Below are positions 23,547 to 35,143 of a stretch of 64,000 bases of DNA, piece by piece (the stretch's first letter is position 1; every line of letters begins with the position of its first letter). This stretch comes from Monilinia fructicola (Eukaryota; Ascomycota; Leotiomycetes; Helotiales; Sclerotiniaceae). The stretch lies in NCBI GenBank assembly GCA_008692225.1, contig VICG01000009.1, positions 1,945,001 to 2,009,000 of the forward strand. The letters are read 5' to 3'. The position numbers and the translations under genes were made by a program. The notes beneath the pieces are model-generated. The model made no database searches. It was not told the DNA's origin and worked only from the letters and a program-made list of their open reading frames with translations.

Positions 23547-25568
23547 ATGGACTTGGAAGACGGGGGAGACTCACCTTGGGGAGGTATGTATTTATGCTGG
23601 AGCTGCTCACTTGCGAGAAATTGGTTTTGACAGTGCATCAGATGTCCCTTCTCAAGCCCAATCGACACCAAGCTTACCAAAGCCCGGAGAATCTGTCACA
23701 GAAGGTACAGGAGGAGGTCAGTCGTCATCATACCGCGGAAGGATTTGATTCTAACGTTTCTCATCCAGAATCCTCAGGATCTGCACCGCAAACTCTCGCC
23801 CCACCAGCACAAGGGAAATCCGGAGGGCGTACTGTACGAACCCCTCGACGCGCTGGAGCACAACCTGTTCGACTTCAAGCTTTAGATGATTCCTTGGGTC
23901 CCTTGGGACCTTTAGGTGATAATGCGCCGACACCAAAGGCCGATGAGCCTCCCGCGCCGCCACAAAAAGAACAAACTGTTACACATAATCTGCGACAGCC
24001 CTTGGTATCCGCGCAAAGTTCTACTGCCAGTCGAAGTTTGTTGGATCCGGTAGATTTGAATGAGGACTTGGAATCTAGTATTGGACCTCGCATACCACCT
24101 CCTGTTCAGCCATCTCAGGGAGCTTTCGTTCGAAGAGAATCATTGCCAAGTGTGAGCATCGAACAAGCTGCCAAGCCTACTTTTAACATCACAGTCGGTG
24201 ATCCACACAAAGTTGGAGATTTGACCAGTTCTCATATCGTATATTCAGTTGAAACAAAGGTAGGCTGCGTCGCTTCTCGGAGTCTATCACATGAACTAAT
24301 CACAAACTAGACATCTTCTAAAGCATATCGTCAATCAGAATTTACCGTCACCCGAAGATATAGGGACTTTTTATGGCTTTATAACACTTTACACGCAAAT
24401 AATCCTGGAGTCGTCGTACCTCCTCCCCCTGAGAAGCAAGCTGTAGGAAGATTCGATACCAATTTTGTCGAGTCTAGACGTGCTGCATTGGAAAGGATGC
24501 TCAACAAAACGGCTGCTCATCCAACATTACAACATGATGGAGATTTGAAATTGTTTTTAGAGAGTGAGGCATTCAATGTTGATGTCAAGCACAAAGAACG
24601 AAAAGAACCAGGCCTTGGTGAAAGTAAAGGCATGTTTAGTGGACTCGGGATTTCTGTTGGTGGAGGAGGGAAATTTGTTGAACATGATGACGTGAGTATA
24701 TATTCTCCCTGGCTCTTTCCATCATCTAACATCATCAGTGGTTTCATGAACGACGAATTTATTTGGATGCCTTGGAAAATCAGCTCAAAGCTTTATTGAA
24801 AGCTATGGATGTTGTGGTTAGCCAACGCAAAGGTCTTGCTGAGGCCGCTGGTGATTTTTCTGGTTCCCTCAGAGCACTATCAGCAGTTGAACTTTCTGCG
24901 TCATTATCAGGTCCTCTTGAAAGTCTTGCTGATTTGCAAGTTAGAATCAGAGAACTTTATGATCGACAGGCACAACAAGATGTATTGACCTTGGGCATCA
25001 CAATTGATGAGTACGTTCGTTTAATTGGAAGTATCAAGCAGGCATTTGGTTCACGTCAAAAGGCATGGCATTCATGGCACGCTGCCGAGGGCGATTTACA
25101 AAAACGTAAGGCCACTCAGGAGAAGTTGTTACGTCAAGGAAAATCACAACAAGACCGTTTGAATCAAATACAAGGAGAAGTTGCCGATTCTGAACGTAAA
25201 GTTCATCAAGCAAGATTGTTATTTGAAGATATGGGTCGCCTTATGAGAACTGAGCTTGATAGATTCGAACGTGAAAAGGTTGAGGATTTTAAGAGTGCCG
25301 TTGAGACATTCTTGGAGAGTGCAGTTGAAGCTCAAAAGGAGGTTAGTCATCTTGGTTTCATCATCATGAATGTCTCGCTAACATCCCTCAGCTTATTGAA
25401 CTATGGGAAACCTTCCTCATGCAACTTGATGCCGAAGATGATGATCAATTATTTTACAAACCTCCGGTAGAGCCAACGGCACGACCTTCTTCAGAAACTA
25501 GACTTTCAGGTGAAACTTCTACAGAATCACAAGCTGCAGCTGTAGCAACCGCAGATGAAGAAGATTAA
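23547..25568 (+). CDS. VPS5: Retromer sorting nexin Vps5/SNX1-like, PX-BAR protein
   Basis: This is the PX-BAR sorting nexin of retromer, which tubulates endosomes for recycling to the Golgi. The model has six exons: 23547-23583, 23642-23704, 23769-24259, 24311-24691, 24739-25341 and 25392-25568. Phases agree throughout, giving about 583 residues. The exon 2 donor could be 12 bases further on, a GTCAGT site, giving four more residues. A disordered N-terminus (DVPSQAQSTPSLPKPGES) precedes the PX domain, whose PI3P-binding core reads VTRRYRDFLWLY then VPPPPEKQ and ESRRAALERML. The C-terminal 270 residues form the Vps5 BAR coiled coil (ALKAMDVVVSQRKGLAEAAG, then ERKVHQARLLFEDMGRLMR). The frame is clean. 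Confidence 0.93.
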
Positions 25569-25980
25569 TGAATGAATCAATGATGTCACGTTTTTGAAAA
25601 AGCAATTGGCTGGAGCGAACAAAAATGAAGAGATGAATCAATTACCAGATCAGGAATTGGTAGTGGTGTACTGGTTGTAGTATTTTTGTACATAGAATAA
25701 TATTTCAATTCTGAACGCTCAATCCATACGCATTTCTGTACATCAATGACAATTTTGTATGTTCATTGGAAGATAGGACCTTGTTTCCTCATTCATCCTA
25801 CAATTCGCCTTGATGCGCCTCTGGTATTCTCTGATATGGAGAAGCCCTGTGGGGAGATATTATCAATATCATTTTCTTCTGCTTCACACCAAGCAAGCCT
25901 CTTTAATCCAACATTACCATACCCCTCAATTTACCCCTCCCGAGGTCATTCACAACTCCTCCTCTACCTCTATTCCCCAT
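25569..25980. other. Convergent 3' spacer
   Basis: This lies between the stop codons of VPS5 (plus) and bL31m (minus) and holds their 3' UTRs. The right half is C/T-rich. Nothing else is seen. Confidence 0.6.
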
Positions 25981-26505
25981 CTATTTCTTATCCTTTCCAC
26001 TCTTCGTCCTAACAGTTCCCTTCATACTCGCGCTATCCCTTTGGTTTCCTCCACTTATCAAATCCATCAAACTATCCATGTAAACTGGCTGCTCTCCACT
26101 CTTCCCATCAGTACCCGCCTTCTCCCCTGCCAATTTCTCCTCTCCCTCTCCCTTCTCCATATCCCCATCCCATCCGCGTCCGAATCTCTCTCTGAAAGCG
26201 CTCAATCTTCCAGCCTCATCATTCTCAACATTCCTTAATGAATCCAATGATGGCTGCCATAAAGGATGATTTCGGGTATCTTTTGTGCTGCGGTAGATTG
26301 GAGCTGGGGATGTAGAACGTGTGAGGTACGTGGAGCCGTCGGAAAGAGTAACGAGTTGCGTAAAGGTATAAGGTCGAATAGGACGTTTTAAGAGGGTAGC
26401 ATGTCGAATTTGGTGAGTAGCTGTGGAGATTATTGGGAGAGCAGTGGTCGTTTTGGAGGGGAGCGAGGAGCTGGTGCGGCGGAGGGCGAGAGTTGGGAGA
26501 GACAT
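25981..26505 (-). CDS. MRPL36: Mitochondrial large-subunit ribosomal protein bL31m
   Basis: This is a nuclear-encoded mitoribosome large-subunit protein of the bL31 type (yeast Mrpl36). The single exon encodes 174 residues. I chose the ATG at 26503-26505 (MSLPTLALRRTSSSLPSKTT) because it starts a basic, Ser/Thr-rich mitochondrial presequence. The frame is open further upstream but has no ATG. The conserved core is ATLLKRPIRPYTFTQLVTLSDGSTYLTRSTSP, then STKDTRNHPLWQPS and DEAGRLSAFRERFGRGW. The C-terminal 60 residues are a charged fungal extension. It is transcribed divergently from the flavin reductase gene. The identification is by family resemblance. Confidence 0.88.
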   Translation of the reverse strand: MSLPTLALRRTSSSLPSKTTTALPIISTATHQIRHATLLKRPIRPYTFTQLVTLSDGSTYLTRSTSPAPIYRSTKDTRNHPLWQPSLDSLRNVENDEAGRLSAFRERFGRGWDGDMEKGEGEEKLAGEKAGTDGKSGEQPVYMDSLMDLISGGNQRDSASMKGTVRTKSGKDKK

Positions 26506-26879
26506 GTTGAGGGGTTGGAGGAGTGTATGGCGTGGTACTATTGATGAGGTCAAGGCTCCCACACAAAGTGTCTGGAATGGTCTTGAAGCTCCGGTGAAAA
26601 GTTGCGGAGAGGTTCAATCGGTTTTGTTTGATTGCGAAAATCGAGGTCCTAGTCGCAATTGACGAGGCTTGAATGTGGATTTGGATTTTTCGAATTTTAT
26701 ACGGTGACCGCGGCAGACCAATTATGAGTCTAATATAAATTTCAGCCTTGTGAAACCTTGTGGGGGTACCCGGCGCCTTGCACATTTGAATATATTTTCG
26801 AGTCAATTGACAAAGGATTTGGATTACATTTCTAGTCGATTGGGTTTGAAAGAGCTGAAGGGTTTTAATACTTCCAAAG
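26506..26879. promoter_or_regulatory. Bidirectional promoter, bL31m and flavin reductase
   Basis: A 374-bp region lies between two divergent start codons. Both products appear mitochondrial, so shared control is plausible. No specific factor site is clear. Confidence 0.45.
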
Positions 26880-27972
26880 ATGATATCTCCGCGAAACTCT
26901 AGGAGTTTGCTATACACAAACCAGTCTTCTGTTGCAGGAGGCTTTCACGAATTGTTTTGGAGATGGAGTTCATTGGAGAAGACTTCTAAGAAATGTATAG
27001 TATTCCAAGGTTCTTTTCAATTCATTCCAATTCCTCACATGTTTAACTTACTGACGTTGACATTTGAATGCATCAGATCATACTCGGCCTTTCCAAAGAA
27101 ATGCAGTCTCAAGATGCATTCATCTGCACTCGAGGAGAAACAGCAGCTTGTCTCATCCTTCTTCAATTCCCAACAACAACATTGAGTCGACCGCTACATC
27201 CATAGATTCTTCATCAAAAGTTTCGAACGAACCACCCAAACTTAAACTACTTTCACATGAAGTCCGCAAAGTAATGCGCCATGTCCCTCACGCTGTCGTA
27301 GTACTCACTACTCCATACCTACATCCTGATAACCTAATTCACGATCCCTCCAGAAAAACCTTTCACGCAGCAGGCATGACATTATCCTCATTCACGACCC
27401 TTACACTCTCACCAGATCCAATCATCACTTTTAATATCAAACGTCCTTCCCGAACACTCGATGCTTTGAAAGCAACACAACATCCCGATACAATCGCATT
27501 AGTACCTAGTGAAAGAGAGAGACGTTTTCATATTCATATCTTACAATGTAACCCAGCAGGTGCTAAGATTGCCAATCACTTTTCCCGCGGGGGTCCCATT
27601 TCCCCTGACGATGTTGCTCTGTTATCGACCCGCCCAGAGAAGTTCACTCAGTCTGGTAGATTAGCTCAAGGAATTAGAAGGGTATTTGAATGTGAGATTT
27701 TGCAAGATGGAAAAGGAGGTTTCATAGATGTGGGTGATCATACGTTGGTATTTGGGAAAGTGAGAAAGATTCATGAGAAGAATAAATCAAAGGGGATGAA
27801 GGAAATAGAATGGAAGGGTTTATGTTATATGCAGGGGGAATATCATACACCAATTGTGATGACGACATCTCATAAAAAGAAAGGTGCATCTGCGCAGGAA
27901 GATGAAGTTGGAGATGGAGAGGAAAGATTGGTGGGAAGAAGGATGAAAAACTTGGGGAGGATTCGATGTTGA
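26880..27972 (+). CDS. Mitochondrial-type flavin reductase-like protein
   Basis: This is a flavin reductase-like, FMN-binding split-barrel protein. Exon 1 (26880-26994) and exon 2 (27077-27972) join in phase 1 through an 82-bp intron with a GTATAG donor and GCATCAG acceptor, giving about 336 residues. The first 65 residues are rich in Arg and Ser with almost no acidic residues (MISPRNSRSLLYTNQ, then CIHLHSRRNSS). This is typical of a mitochondrial presequence. The domain starts near residue 90 (LLSHEVRKVMRHVPHAVVVL) with the family's AAGMTLSSFTTLTLSPDPIITFNI segment and continues with ERRFHIHILQCNPAGAKIANHFSRG and GDHTLVFGKVRKIHE. Such proteins bind FMN and either reduce flavin or serve as partners of oxygenases. 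The substrate is unknown. Confidence 0.85.
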
Positions 27973-28163
27973 AGGAAGGAAGAGTCGCAGAACCATGAGC
28001 ACTGGTTCATGGTATGTATAAAGAATCTCACGTCTCCATCTTTGCAGATTGTTTCCCGACGAATAGCATTGAATTTTGGCGCCAAGACGCCCGAAAAAGC
28101 ACAAAAAGTGCCTAAGTAGGCCCAAGCCCGGGAATCTATCCATCTATCCATCCATCCAATCAT
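27973..28163. other. Short convergent spacer
   Basis: This lies downstream of the flavin reductase gene and of the minus-strand candidate ending at 28164. It contains CATC tetranucleotide repeats. No gene is seen. Confidence 0.5.
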
Positions 28164-28732
28164 TCACTCGTAAACTCGCCTCTGCGAGTGCCGCAATCGT
28201 TGTCTACGGCTAGCTGCTTGTTAGATGACATTTCCTACTGTATTTACTAGTAAAGAAACATACCAAGAGCAGCCGCCTGCGATCGACTTAATTGCCATTT
28301 GAGAAATCCTACTCGCTGATTAGCCAATGAAGTTTTGTACTGTTTTTACTAGTAATTCAACATACCAAGAGCAGCTGCGCTGCGAGAAGGTTGTGCTTCT
28401 CCTCCAACCTCGTCAACTCCTTTCGGAGATCAGAGAGTCGGTCTCTGATGCTGCCACAATTGGTGTAGACCCGAGAGTCCAAATGCCTCAACGGGAAGAG
28501 GCGGCCGTAGTCGATGAGGACCTGAGGCCAGGTCCGCCCTGCCTTGAATGGTTGCATGGCCATTACCCCTATAGGAACCCTGCATTAGTTTGCCGATCTT
28601 TACATGAGAGAACATAGGGAAACATAGGGAATATCAAAACTTACAGTTGTACTTTGTGGTGTACGCACCACGGTCGCTTGCGCTCAGCAAGGAGAGAAAT
28701 TGGGGGTCCGTGAAGACCGATCTTGGCGCCAT
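28164..28732 (-). CDS. Candidate small coiled-coil protein with a micro-exon
   Basis: Exon 1 (28645-28732) encodes MAPRSVFTDPQFLSLLSASD and ends at a GTAAGT donor. Exon 2 (28366-28568) enters through a CTATAG acceptor with an ACTAAT branch site, in phase. It encodes a compact domain with VLIDYGRLFPLRHLDSRVYT and a short coiled coil (IRDRLSDLRKELTRLEEKHN). Exon 2 ends at GTATGT. Beyond it a 13-bp micro-exon (28264-28276) and a last exon (28164-28216) with a basic tail ending RRVYE would give about 118 residues. The last two exons are weak: both donors lie inside a local duplication. Alternatively translation simply stops two codons past exon 2. I do not recognise the family. Confidence 0.5.
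28230..28377. repeat. Local direct duplication, about 41-bp copies
   Basis: Copies at about 28234-28275 and 28336-28377 share TTTACTAGTAA and AACATACCAAGAGCAGC with about five mismatches. On the minus strand each contains an exon end plus a GTATGTT splice donor. Confidence 0.75.
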
Positions 28733-31700
28733 CCTGCTGTTGGTGGTGGTGCAAAAGGTGGTATCTTTGCTGGCAAGGCAAAGAAAGAGGAGCAAAGAAA
28801 GAGGAACAGAAAGAAGAGTTATTTGATTGGAAATGTTGGTGGTTTCTCTTGATGCTGATCGATGCCTGCTTGTGGTCAAAGTTTGAAATTGATGCAGGAG
28901 AATTTCTTCAATATATGGAAAATTTGGCGAGGGAGTTTGGAAAAGCGAGGAGAGTGAATTTCGAAGGTGAACTGTATGTGCATTCGTCTGATGTGCTGAG
29001 TGTTGAATGTCTGTCTTGGATCTGAACAATGGGGTTCTCTCGACTCTTATTTGCACTTTGAGAAGGGTTATGGTTGAGCTGGAAATTTTATCTTCAGTCT
29101 ATTCTGGTGTCTTGTACAAGTGGGAGATAACATGGTCTAAGGGACTATACAACTGCAAAACTATTTCGTCGGATACTGTAGGGCTAGGAACTACTTTCAT
29201 TGAGGTTGAAGCTGGAATTTTGAGGTTTATCTCCTCCTATCGACCGAACATGAAGTATCTAGGTATCCTATGTTAATACCTTTGTAGAGAGATTTAATGA
29301 GTCTCCTCGGATAATGTCAAAATTTGAACAATCATGATCAAATCATAATTTGAAGGCTTGTAGTATATTGTCGGATATTACAAGGACTAGATGTATTTAC
29401 TGTTAGGAGATTAGGGGAAACTTTGCATATCTCGTCGAGTAATTTTTAGCTATGAACTACTTTGAATGAACTGGAACCTGAAGTTTTAAGGCATTCCTGG
29501 TATGTCAAAGGGAGGGGAGATGTCTTTTGTAGAAGGAATGGTAGTAGAATTGGAGATATGTCATCGAATACTTTACAGCTATGAACTCTCATTATGAAGT
29601 AAGGGTTTGAAGGTTCAAGATATTCCTGCCATCTTCCATGGGATAGTCATTGTCTACTTGTCAAATATAGCAGAGTTTTGATCATGTTCCATCGAATGTT
29701 GTTCAAATACCAGCTAGTATTGTTGAGTTAGAACCTTGAAGTGTTAGGGCCTCTTTGCAGATGCTGAATAAATGGTTGATGTATATGTCTTTCCTATGTT
29801 TAATCTTTGATGCTATACCATCAAATGTCTTTAGTTGAATCAAGACCAATATTCAAAGGAGTTTCGACTTGAGGACTACTGAGAATGGCTGGGGGATGAC
29901 TGTAGAGGAGTTGTACAGGGAGATATTCTCAAACTGGAACACCTCCACAGGTCCTGGTGCAAAACCAACCATGCCAGGAAAAGGAGCAAATGATGTCCAA
30001 GTGGAATGTGGTAATATCATTCGGGATTGTTACTCTATAATAAAGAGAATTAAGGCGAAAGTAGCAGGAGAGGACCCTATAGAGATGGGTTTTGGTGAGC
30101 GCGTGCCTTACCAAAGGGCCGGAGCACCAGAATGACAGTGACTAATTTCAAGGGATAGTCTGTAGGTTGAGGACATATTCATTGATGCATATGAAAGAAG
30201 ATCATGAACTTGGTGAAAGAATTCATAGAGATTGAGATTATCTAATTGATGGCTCAAGAGGATTATCAGCAATTCTGTCATAAAACATGGGAATTTTTGG
30301 TTCGTCTACTGATGTGGAGGGCCAAGACAGCTAAATTGGATGCAGGGAAAACAGTGTTTGAGCACATCTCAAAGTGTAGATTGAAAAGAGAATTAATAGT
30401 GTTACTAGTGTTGCATAAAGATTGGGCAATATGAAATTAGTAATGTTAATCTAGAGAGACAACAGAAAAGAAAGAAGTTGATCAGAAGTTGAACAAGGAG
30501 TTTGCCAAGATTTGAGGGGTTAGCCGATAGTGGGGCAATAGCCGAAGGGGCACTGGTGGGGGAAAATATGGGATGATTTTTGTATGGGAATTTCTCAGAT
30601 TTAGCTCTTTGAAGAATTCCTTCTTTAAATGATAGCCTGGAGATACCTAGGATTTTCTTTGGCATTACAAATTAGATGTATCATCTTAAGATTGAAATTA
30701 TCAAGAAATAGATGGTGAAAACAAATTGTATTTGACAGGAAACGTGTATCGTGGTAAAAGCTGATCTTCATTAAACTAACTTATGCTGTCTACTTATAGC
30801 TAATGCTGTTCCAGCCGCTCTTGCCAACACTCCAAGGCTGTCGGCTCCGTGTCGACCGTCACAGTATTTTTAATGTTATTTTTCATCAAGGCTGTGATTG
30901 TCCACCAGTTTGATGCCAAGATCATGGCTCTTGGAAGGGACATCACACGTGTAGAGTGTAGGTATCTGCTGGCGTTGAAAAAGCCTCCTACATTATCACA
31001 ACCGCAAGTTGATATTCCCCTGGGAATTCATGAACCCCAGAATTCTCTCGCAGGATATATTTTGGAGCCTTCGCTACACTTGATGCATCCCAGCTCCGCC
31101 AAATTCTACGATTCTCATCATCTTACCATCTGGGAAGAATATGAATCCTGACTCCCTTCATGTTAGTGACTATTGATGTAAACATAGTTGGGAAATATAG
31201 CTGGTTTGGTGAGCCATTGAGTAGCTTTTTCCATGGGGTCGGGTGTATGTTTCAGCATTTATTGCCACTTTTTCTCTATCATTCATTTTTTGTTCATCAG
31301 GCGTTTCTGTGGGTGAATTTACTTTGTGAATTTCAAAGTGGAATCAGAGTATATAAGGCTTCCAGTGCAGCCATAATATTTTCTGTTGGAGATGATGGAG
31401 AGGCCCAAAGACTCGTCGTTGCTCTGCTTGCTATTGGATATGGTTGAGATTGTGGTTATGGATATTAATGAGACCCATGAATATATCCCTCCTACTTGCA
31501 TCATAAAGATCGAGACTATCTTGCCAGATCTTTGGAAGGAAAAAATGTATTTCCTTAGGGAGGGACTGTATCTTATAGTGGATTGCTTGCATTGCTAATA
31601 GCAAGCCATTCTATGAAGAGCATGATGAAGGAATACTCAGTGTAGTAAATATAGCAAGCGAAAGTTGACGCGGTCAAAGTCTTAATCTGATTTCTCAAGG

Positions 31701-31999
31701 CCACGTTATCCAAACTGTCTACGCAAATCCGACAAGTTAAGAAGAAGATGACTATCCAATTATCTAACTATTCAGCACCATTGATGCTGAATATGTGAGT
31801 ATCAAGAACACAAGATAGTGCAGTAGCAGATGCTATTCTCAAACTTGCCTCAACCATGGGAGGCTTACATGGAGGACTTCACTCACTCGCGATAAAGATT
31901 TCCCCATATCGATTTACAGTTCATCCCCAAATCCATCATGACATTTCTCACGTTAGAAAACCCACACTCCACAATTTGATACCTCTTCGTTCCTTTGAA
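28733..31999. other. Gene-poor stretch with diverged tandem repeats and coding relics
   Basis: About 3.3 kb without a supported complete gene. The segment 29036-29900 is a cryptic tandem array (separate entry). Short coding-like frames at 29887-30132, 30249-30434 and 30849-31151 on the plus strand show no recognised domain. Some lack an ATG or are broken by stops. They may be remnants of one gene. No structural RNA is visible. Confidence 0.45.
29036..29900. repeat. Cryptic, diverged tandem array of about 128-bp units
   Basis: A recognisable segment, TC(G/A)TCG(G/A)ATA followed by a TAG/CAGCTA-GAACT block and a later TTTGAAG-TT-AGG block, recurs. Copies start at about 29038, 29166, 29304, 29432, 29561, 29688 and 29818. 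Spacings are 126-138 bases. Copies differ at many positions, so the array is old. Confidence 0.6.
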
Positions 32000-32454
32000 A
32001 TGGATAACTTCCGGCCTGACACAGCACACCACGATATATTTTCCACAAAGAGTCTCCACCTTCAGCATCGCCAACTAGCTCCCTCCTCCAAACCCTCCAA
32101 ACCCGCAACAGACCTCCTTGCCCGCCCCACCCTCTCATACACAGCACCACAACCCTGTGAACCCAAACCCCCCAAATCCAACTCCAGAAACCTCAAAAAG
32201 AAACAAACCTCCCAAACCACCAAAACAACTCGAATCCCAGCACCACAGTCACCCACCACCCCAGATCCCCATCATCATCATCATCGTCACCCTAATGCCT
32301 AACATAACCCCCCCCATCGCAACTCCCCGCCCCAAAACCCCACAAAGATTCCCCCCCCAACGAGCGCGTATACGTAAAGATTCACACGGCCAGGCATCGC
32401 GGGTGCGGTATTCTCGGCCCGGATAAAGTGACCTGCGATGAGACATATCTGTGA
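32000..32454 (+). CDS. Candidate small Pro/Lys-rich protein with conserved-looking C-terminus
   Basis: Exon 1 (32000-32285) starts at ATG (MDNFRPDTAHHDIFSTKSLH). It runs through a Pro/Lys/Ser-rich region to a His stretch. A 62-bp intron with a GTCACC donor, CCTAAC branch site and ACAAAG acceptor links it in phase to exon 2 (32348-32454), which reads NERVYVKIHTARHRGCGILG and ends with a Cys-containing DETYL. The total is about 130 residues. An upstream in-frame ATG at 31856 would add 48 residues. The C-terminal 30 residues look like constrained sequence, unlike the linker. The donor is non-optimal, so the alternative is a frame slip in the C-rich runs. Family unknown to me. Confidence 0.45.
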
Positions 32455-32656
32455 TGATGATGATGATGAGATGAAAACGAGGCCTGGGAAATACAGAGCG
32501 TCATCTCGCGCGTCGAGCAGAGTGAAGTCGGGACGGAAGAAAGTATCGAGTCCTTATCCTTCTGCGCTTGGCTTGATGCTAGCTAGCTTTGGGGGGTGGG
32601 ATGAGCGATTGATCTGGGACGTTGGGGATTGTGCTAGGTAGGTGTGCAAGTGGTGG

Positions 32657-32695
<39 letters not shown>

Positions 32696-33352
32696 GGTAC
32701 GCAGATGCAATCTTTAATTTGCAGATCATCCACGATGGGCGGTCACTGATTCACTAGTAACTCATACATGCATGATATGCAGGCGCAATGGTCAGATATA
32801 GTAGGATTGGTAGTGGTGTGAGAGTGAGAGTTTATCAAAATATGGTTTCTATGATAATTGGTACAGCACATTCCAGTTCTTCTCCATTTACTTCCGGTGA
32901 AGCCATGAGGGATCATGGATAGCAAAGAGGTGTGCTTGTTGTGCTTTAGAGTATGGGGTTCGTAGCTAGGGAGTTACTTTGCGGGGTGTGATACTGGGTG
33001 TTTTTAGGGTGTTTAGGTGCATGTGGGTGTATTTGTTTTGCAGAGGCATGATATGTGATTGTTTACGTGATTTTGGTATTGTGTCATTGTGCAAGCTTGG
33101 TACATCACGGCATGTTGTGGGAATTATTATGTATATCTGCATGTGTAAAAAAGAAAAAGCATTGTATTTTTTAGGGGATTTTTCTACGAATTTTCGGGGG
33201 GATGCGGGGGGAATAAAGAAATTGAAAGAATGACTTGTGAATCATCAAAGAAACGGGCAACAATAGCAAGACTAACCGAACCATTTTTTTCTGCTTGATT
33301 TCTCTCCTTGACAAGTCCGTTCCTGACGTTCTATCCATACTCAATCGCAAAA
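32455..33352. other. Spacer with GT microsatellite
   Basis: No gene is seen. A near-perfect GT array lies at 32658-32692. The remainder is T/G-rich unique sequence leading to the 3' end of the minus-strand gene at 33353. Confidence 0.5.
32658..32692. repeat. GT dinucleotide microsatellite
   Basis: About 17 GT units in the spacer, a useful polymorphic marker. Confidence 0.9.
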
Positions 33353-34000
33353 TCAAGCTTTCACGTCCCCATCCACGATCCTCTGAATCAGCTGAAAGAG
33401 TTCATTGCACTTAACCTGCACTTCCCCCTTGCCAACCCAACGATCCGGATGCCATCTCAGTCGCTCTCTCTTGATCATCTTCTCATCCAAACACCCACTG
33501 CCCCTCAGCGTCACCTCGACCTCATGATGACACACCTGCAGAAGCGTCCCCTTGACACAGTTCTTGCGCTCGCAGCCATGACTCTTGAGGTGCGGGAACT
33601 CCTTTGTGTGATCGGCCAGGAAGGCCGCGGCCGAGGCGGAAAACCGATCGTAGGCCGTACCGTAGGCTTCGCGATCCACGGCGTGCCACAGCTTGAGGTA
33701 TGTCCAGCGGTCCATGTGCTTCAGACGTTCTTGCTCTCTGCGGACCTCTTGACGCTGTTCGCGGCGGTACTCCTTGTTCGCGGCTTTTTGTTCCTGTTTC
33801 TGTCGCTTGGCGGATTTGGGCTTGGGCGTGTTTCTATGGTTGGAGGACTTGCTGGAAGTTCCCTCTTCGGTGTAAGGCTCGTTGTACCAGAATCTTTGGG
33901 GGGACTCTGGTTTGGGGCTTGGGTATGGTTGATCTTCCTGCTCAGAATGCTGATCCCATTCATCTTCGCCATCAGGCGAGTTTGCCCAAAACTTTGACAT
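33353..34000 (-). CDS. Fungal protein with J-domain-like HPDRW motif
   Basis: A single-exon 215-residue protein from the ATG at 33998-34000 (MSKFWANSPDGEDEW). The N-terminal 100 residues are charged and disordered and include a Lys/Arg/Gln-rich helix (KRQKQEQKAANKEYRREQRQ). The C-terminal 110 residues are ordered: DRWTYLKLWHAVDREAYGTA, then a Cys/His-containing segment (HGCERKNCVKGTLLQVCHHE). It ends with ERLRWHPDRWVGKGEVQVKC. The RWHPDRW motif resembles the HPD loop of J-domain or NF-kappa-B-inhibitor-like proteins common in fungi. Whether it stimulates an Hsp70 is not known. No signal peptide or membrane segment is seen. Confidence 0.78.
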   Translation of the reverse strand: MSKFWANSPDGEDEWDQHSEQEDQPYPSPKPESPQRFWYNEPYTEEGTSSKSSNHRNTPKPKSAKRQKQEQKAANKEYRREQRQEVRREQERLKHMDRWTYLKLWHAVDREAYGTAYDRFSASAAAFLADHTKEFPHLKSHGCERKNCVKGTLLQVCHHEVEVTLRGSGCLDEKMIKRERLRWHPDRWVGKGEVQVKCNELFQLIQRIVDGDVKA

Positions 34001-35143
34001 GTTTGCAGTAGCTGATATGCCTGGTTTCGGTTCGATTTGAAGTTCGATTCGTTCAACGTTTTCTGGACAGATTTTGTAGTACTGTGTTTGAAGTTTGTGT
34101 TGATGTCTGAATCTAGATGGATGATGAATGGGTTTAAGAAGAACATTGTGTCAATATTTGTACTCGACATGTTGGAATTGTTCGCGGCTTTAGAAACAAG
34201 CATAGGCCTCAACCTATTGACGATAATCTGTGAACAGTTTGAGAAGAACTCAAGAACAATTCACCGTATGCACTAGATGGAATCAATGGAATTGTTCAGA
34301 TGTTTCCTTTGATCAATAAGCCATAGATCCCCAAGACCTTTGTTCGGGCAAGAGGTTCTTTGTTGAGTCATCAGTCTTGAGATATGATCTCAACAAAGCA
34401 ATGGCTTATGATTGGTAAATGCTATTGTAGTGGCCAACTGCTAGTACTACTACACAGTATTATGTTGAATCGAGGCACGTTCTCCGGGCAGGACGATATG
34501 ATATTTATGAAGGATGGCCAGTTTATTCTGATCGGTCTATCTCGGCGGTAAACCACTCACTAGAGCTATCAAGGTAGCCATTCTTGCAAATAAGCAGCTG
34601 CACATATCCCCAGGTAAACCTATACCAAGTATCCAGAACCACAAAAACATTCACCCAGCACTGCAGCTCTACCATCCACTCGACAAGATTCCCAACCCAC
34701 CAACAACACCTCATCCAAGCAAACCCGCACACAGTCCGGGAATAGAGCCAAAAGTTCAGGTAGCCATGATCTCACTTGAGCTAGACTTCCTGTTATGTGG
34801 CTTGAGACTACACACGTACCAGCGGTAGCACCAGCGCACGAGATCAACAGAGTAAGACATCGGATGACCAAAGTTCCGGTATTATTTCAATCTCTGTATA
34901 AATCAAGATTGTCCAACAGGAAATATCAATTATTATCTGCGTTGTCTCAATATATAGTCTATGACTGATTAAACTGTACCACGACGTCAGCATAAAGTGT
35001 TTCTCCGCGATTTGAACAAGGCAAGGTAAGGTAAGGTGAAGTATAAAGGAGACCAGCCATCTCGCAAAATTCCCAGACGACCAATTCATCATTGCCAACT
35101 GCACTTCGCTCCCGCCTTTAACCGAACCCTCCTCGTTACCAAG
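34001..35143. other. Spacer, no supported gene
   Basis: Open frames on both strands are short and without features. The last 150 bases before 35144 contain CAAGGTAAGGTAAGG repeats and C/A-rich leader-like sequence for the propeller gene. Confidence 0.5.
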
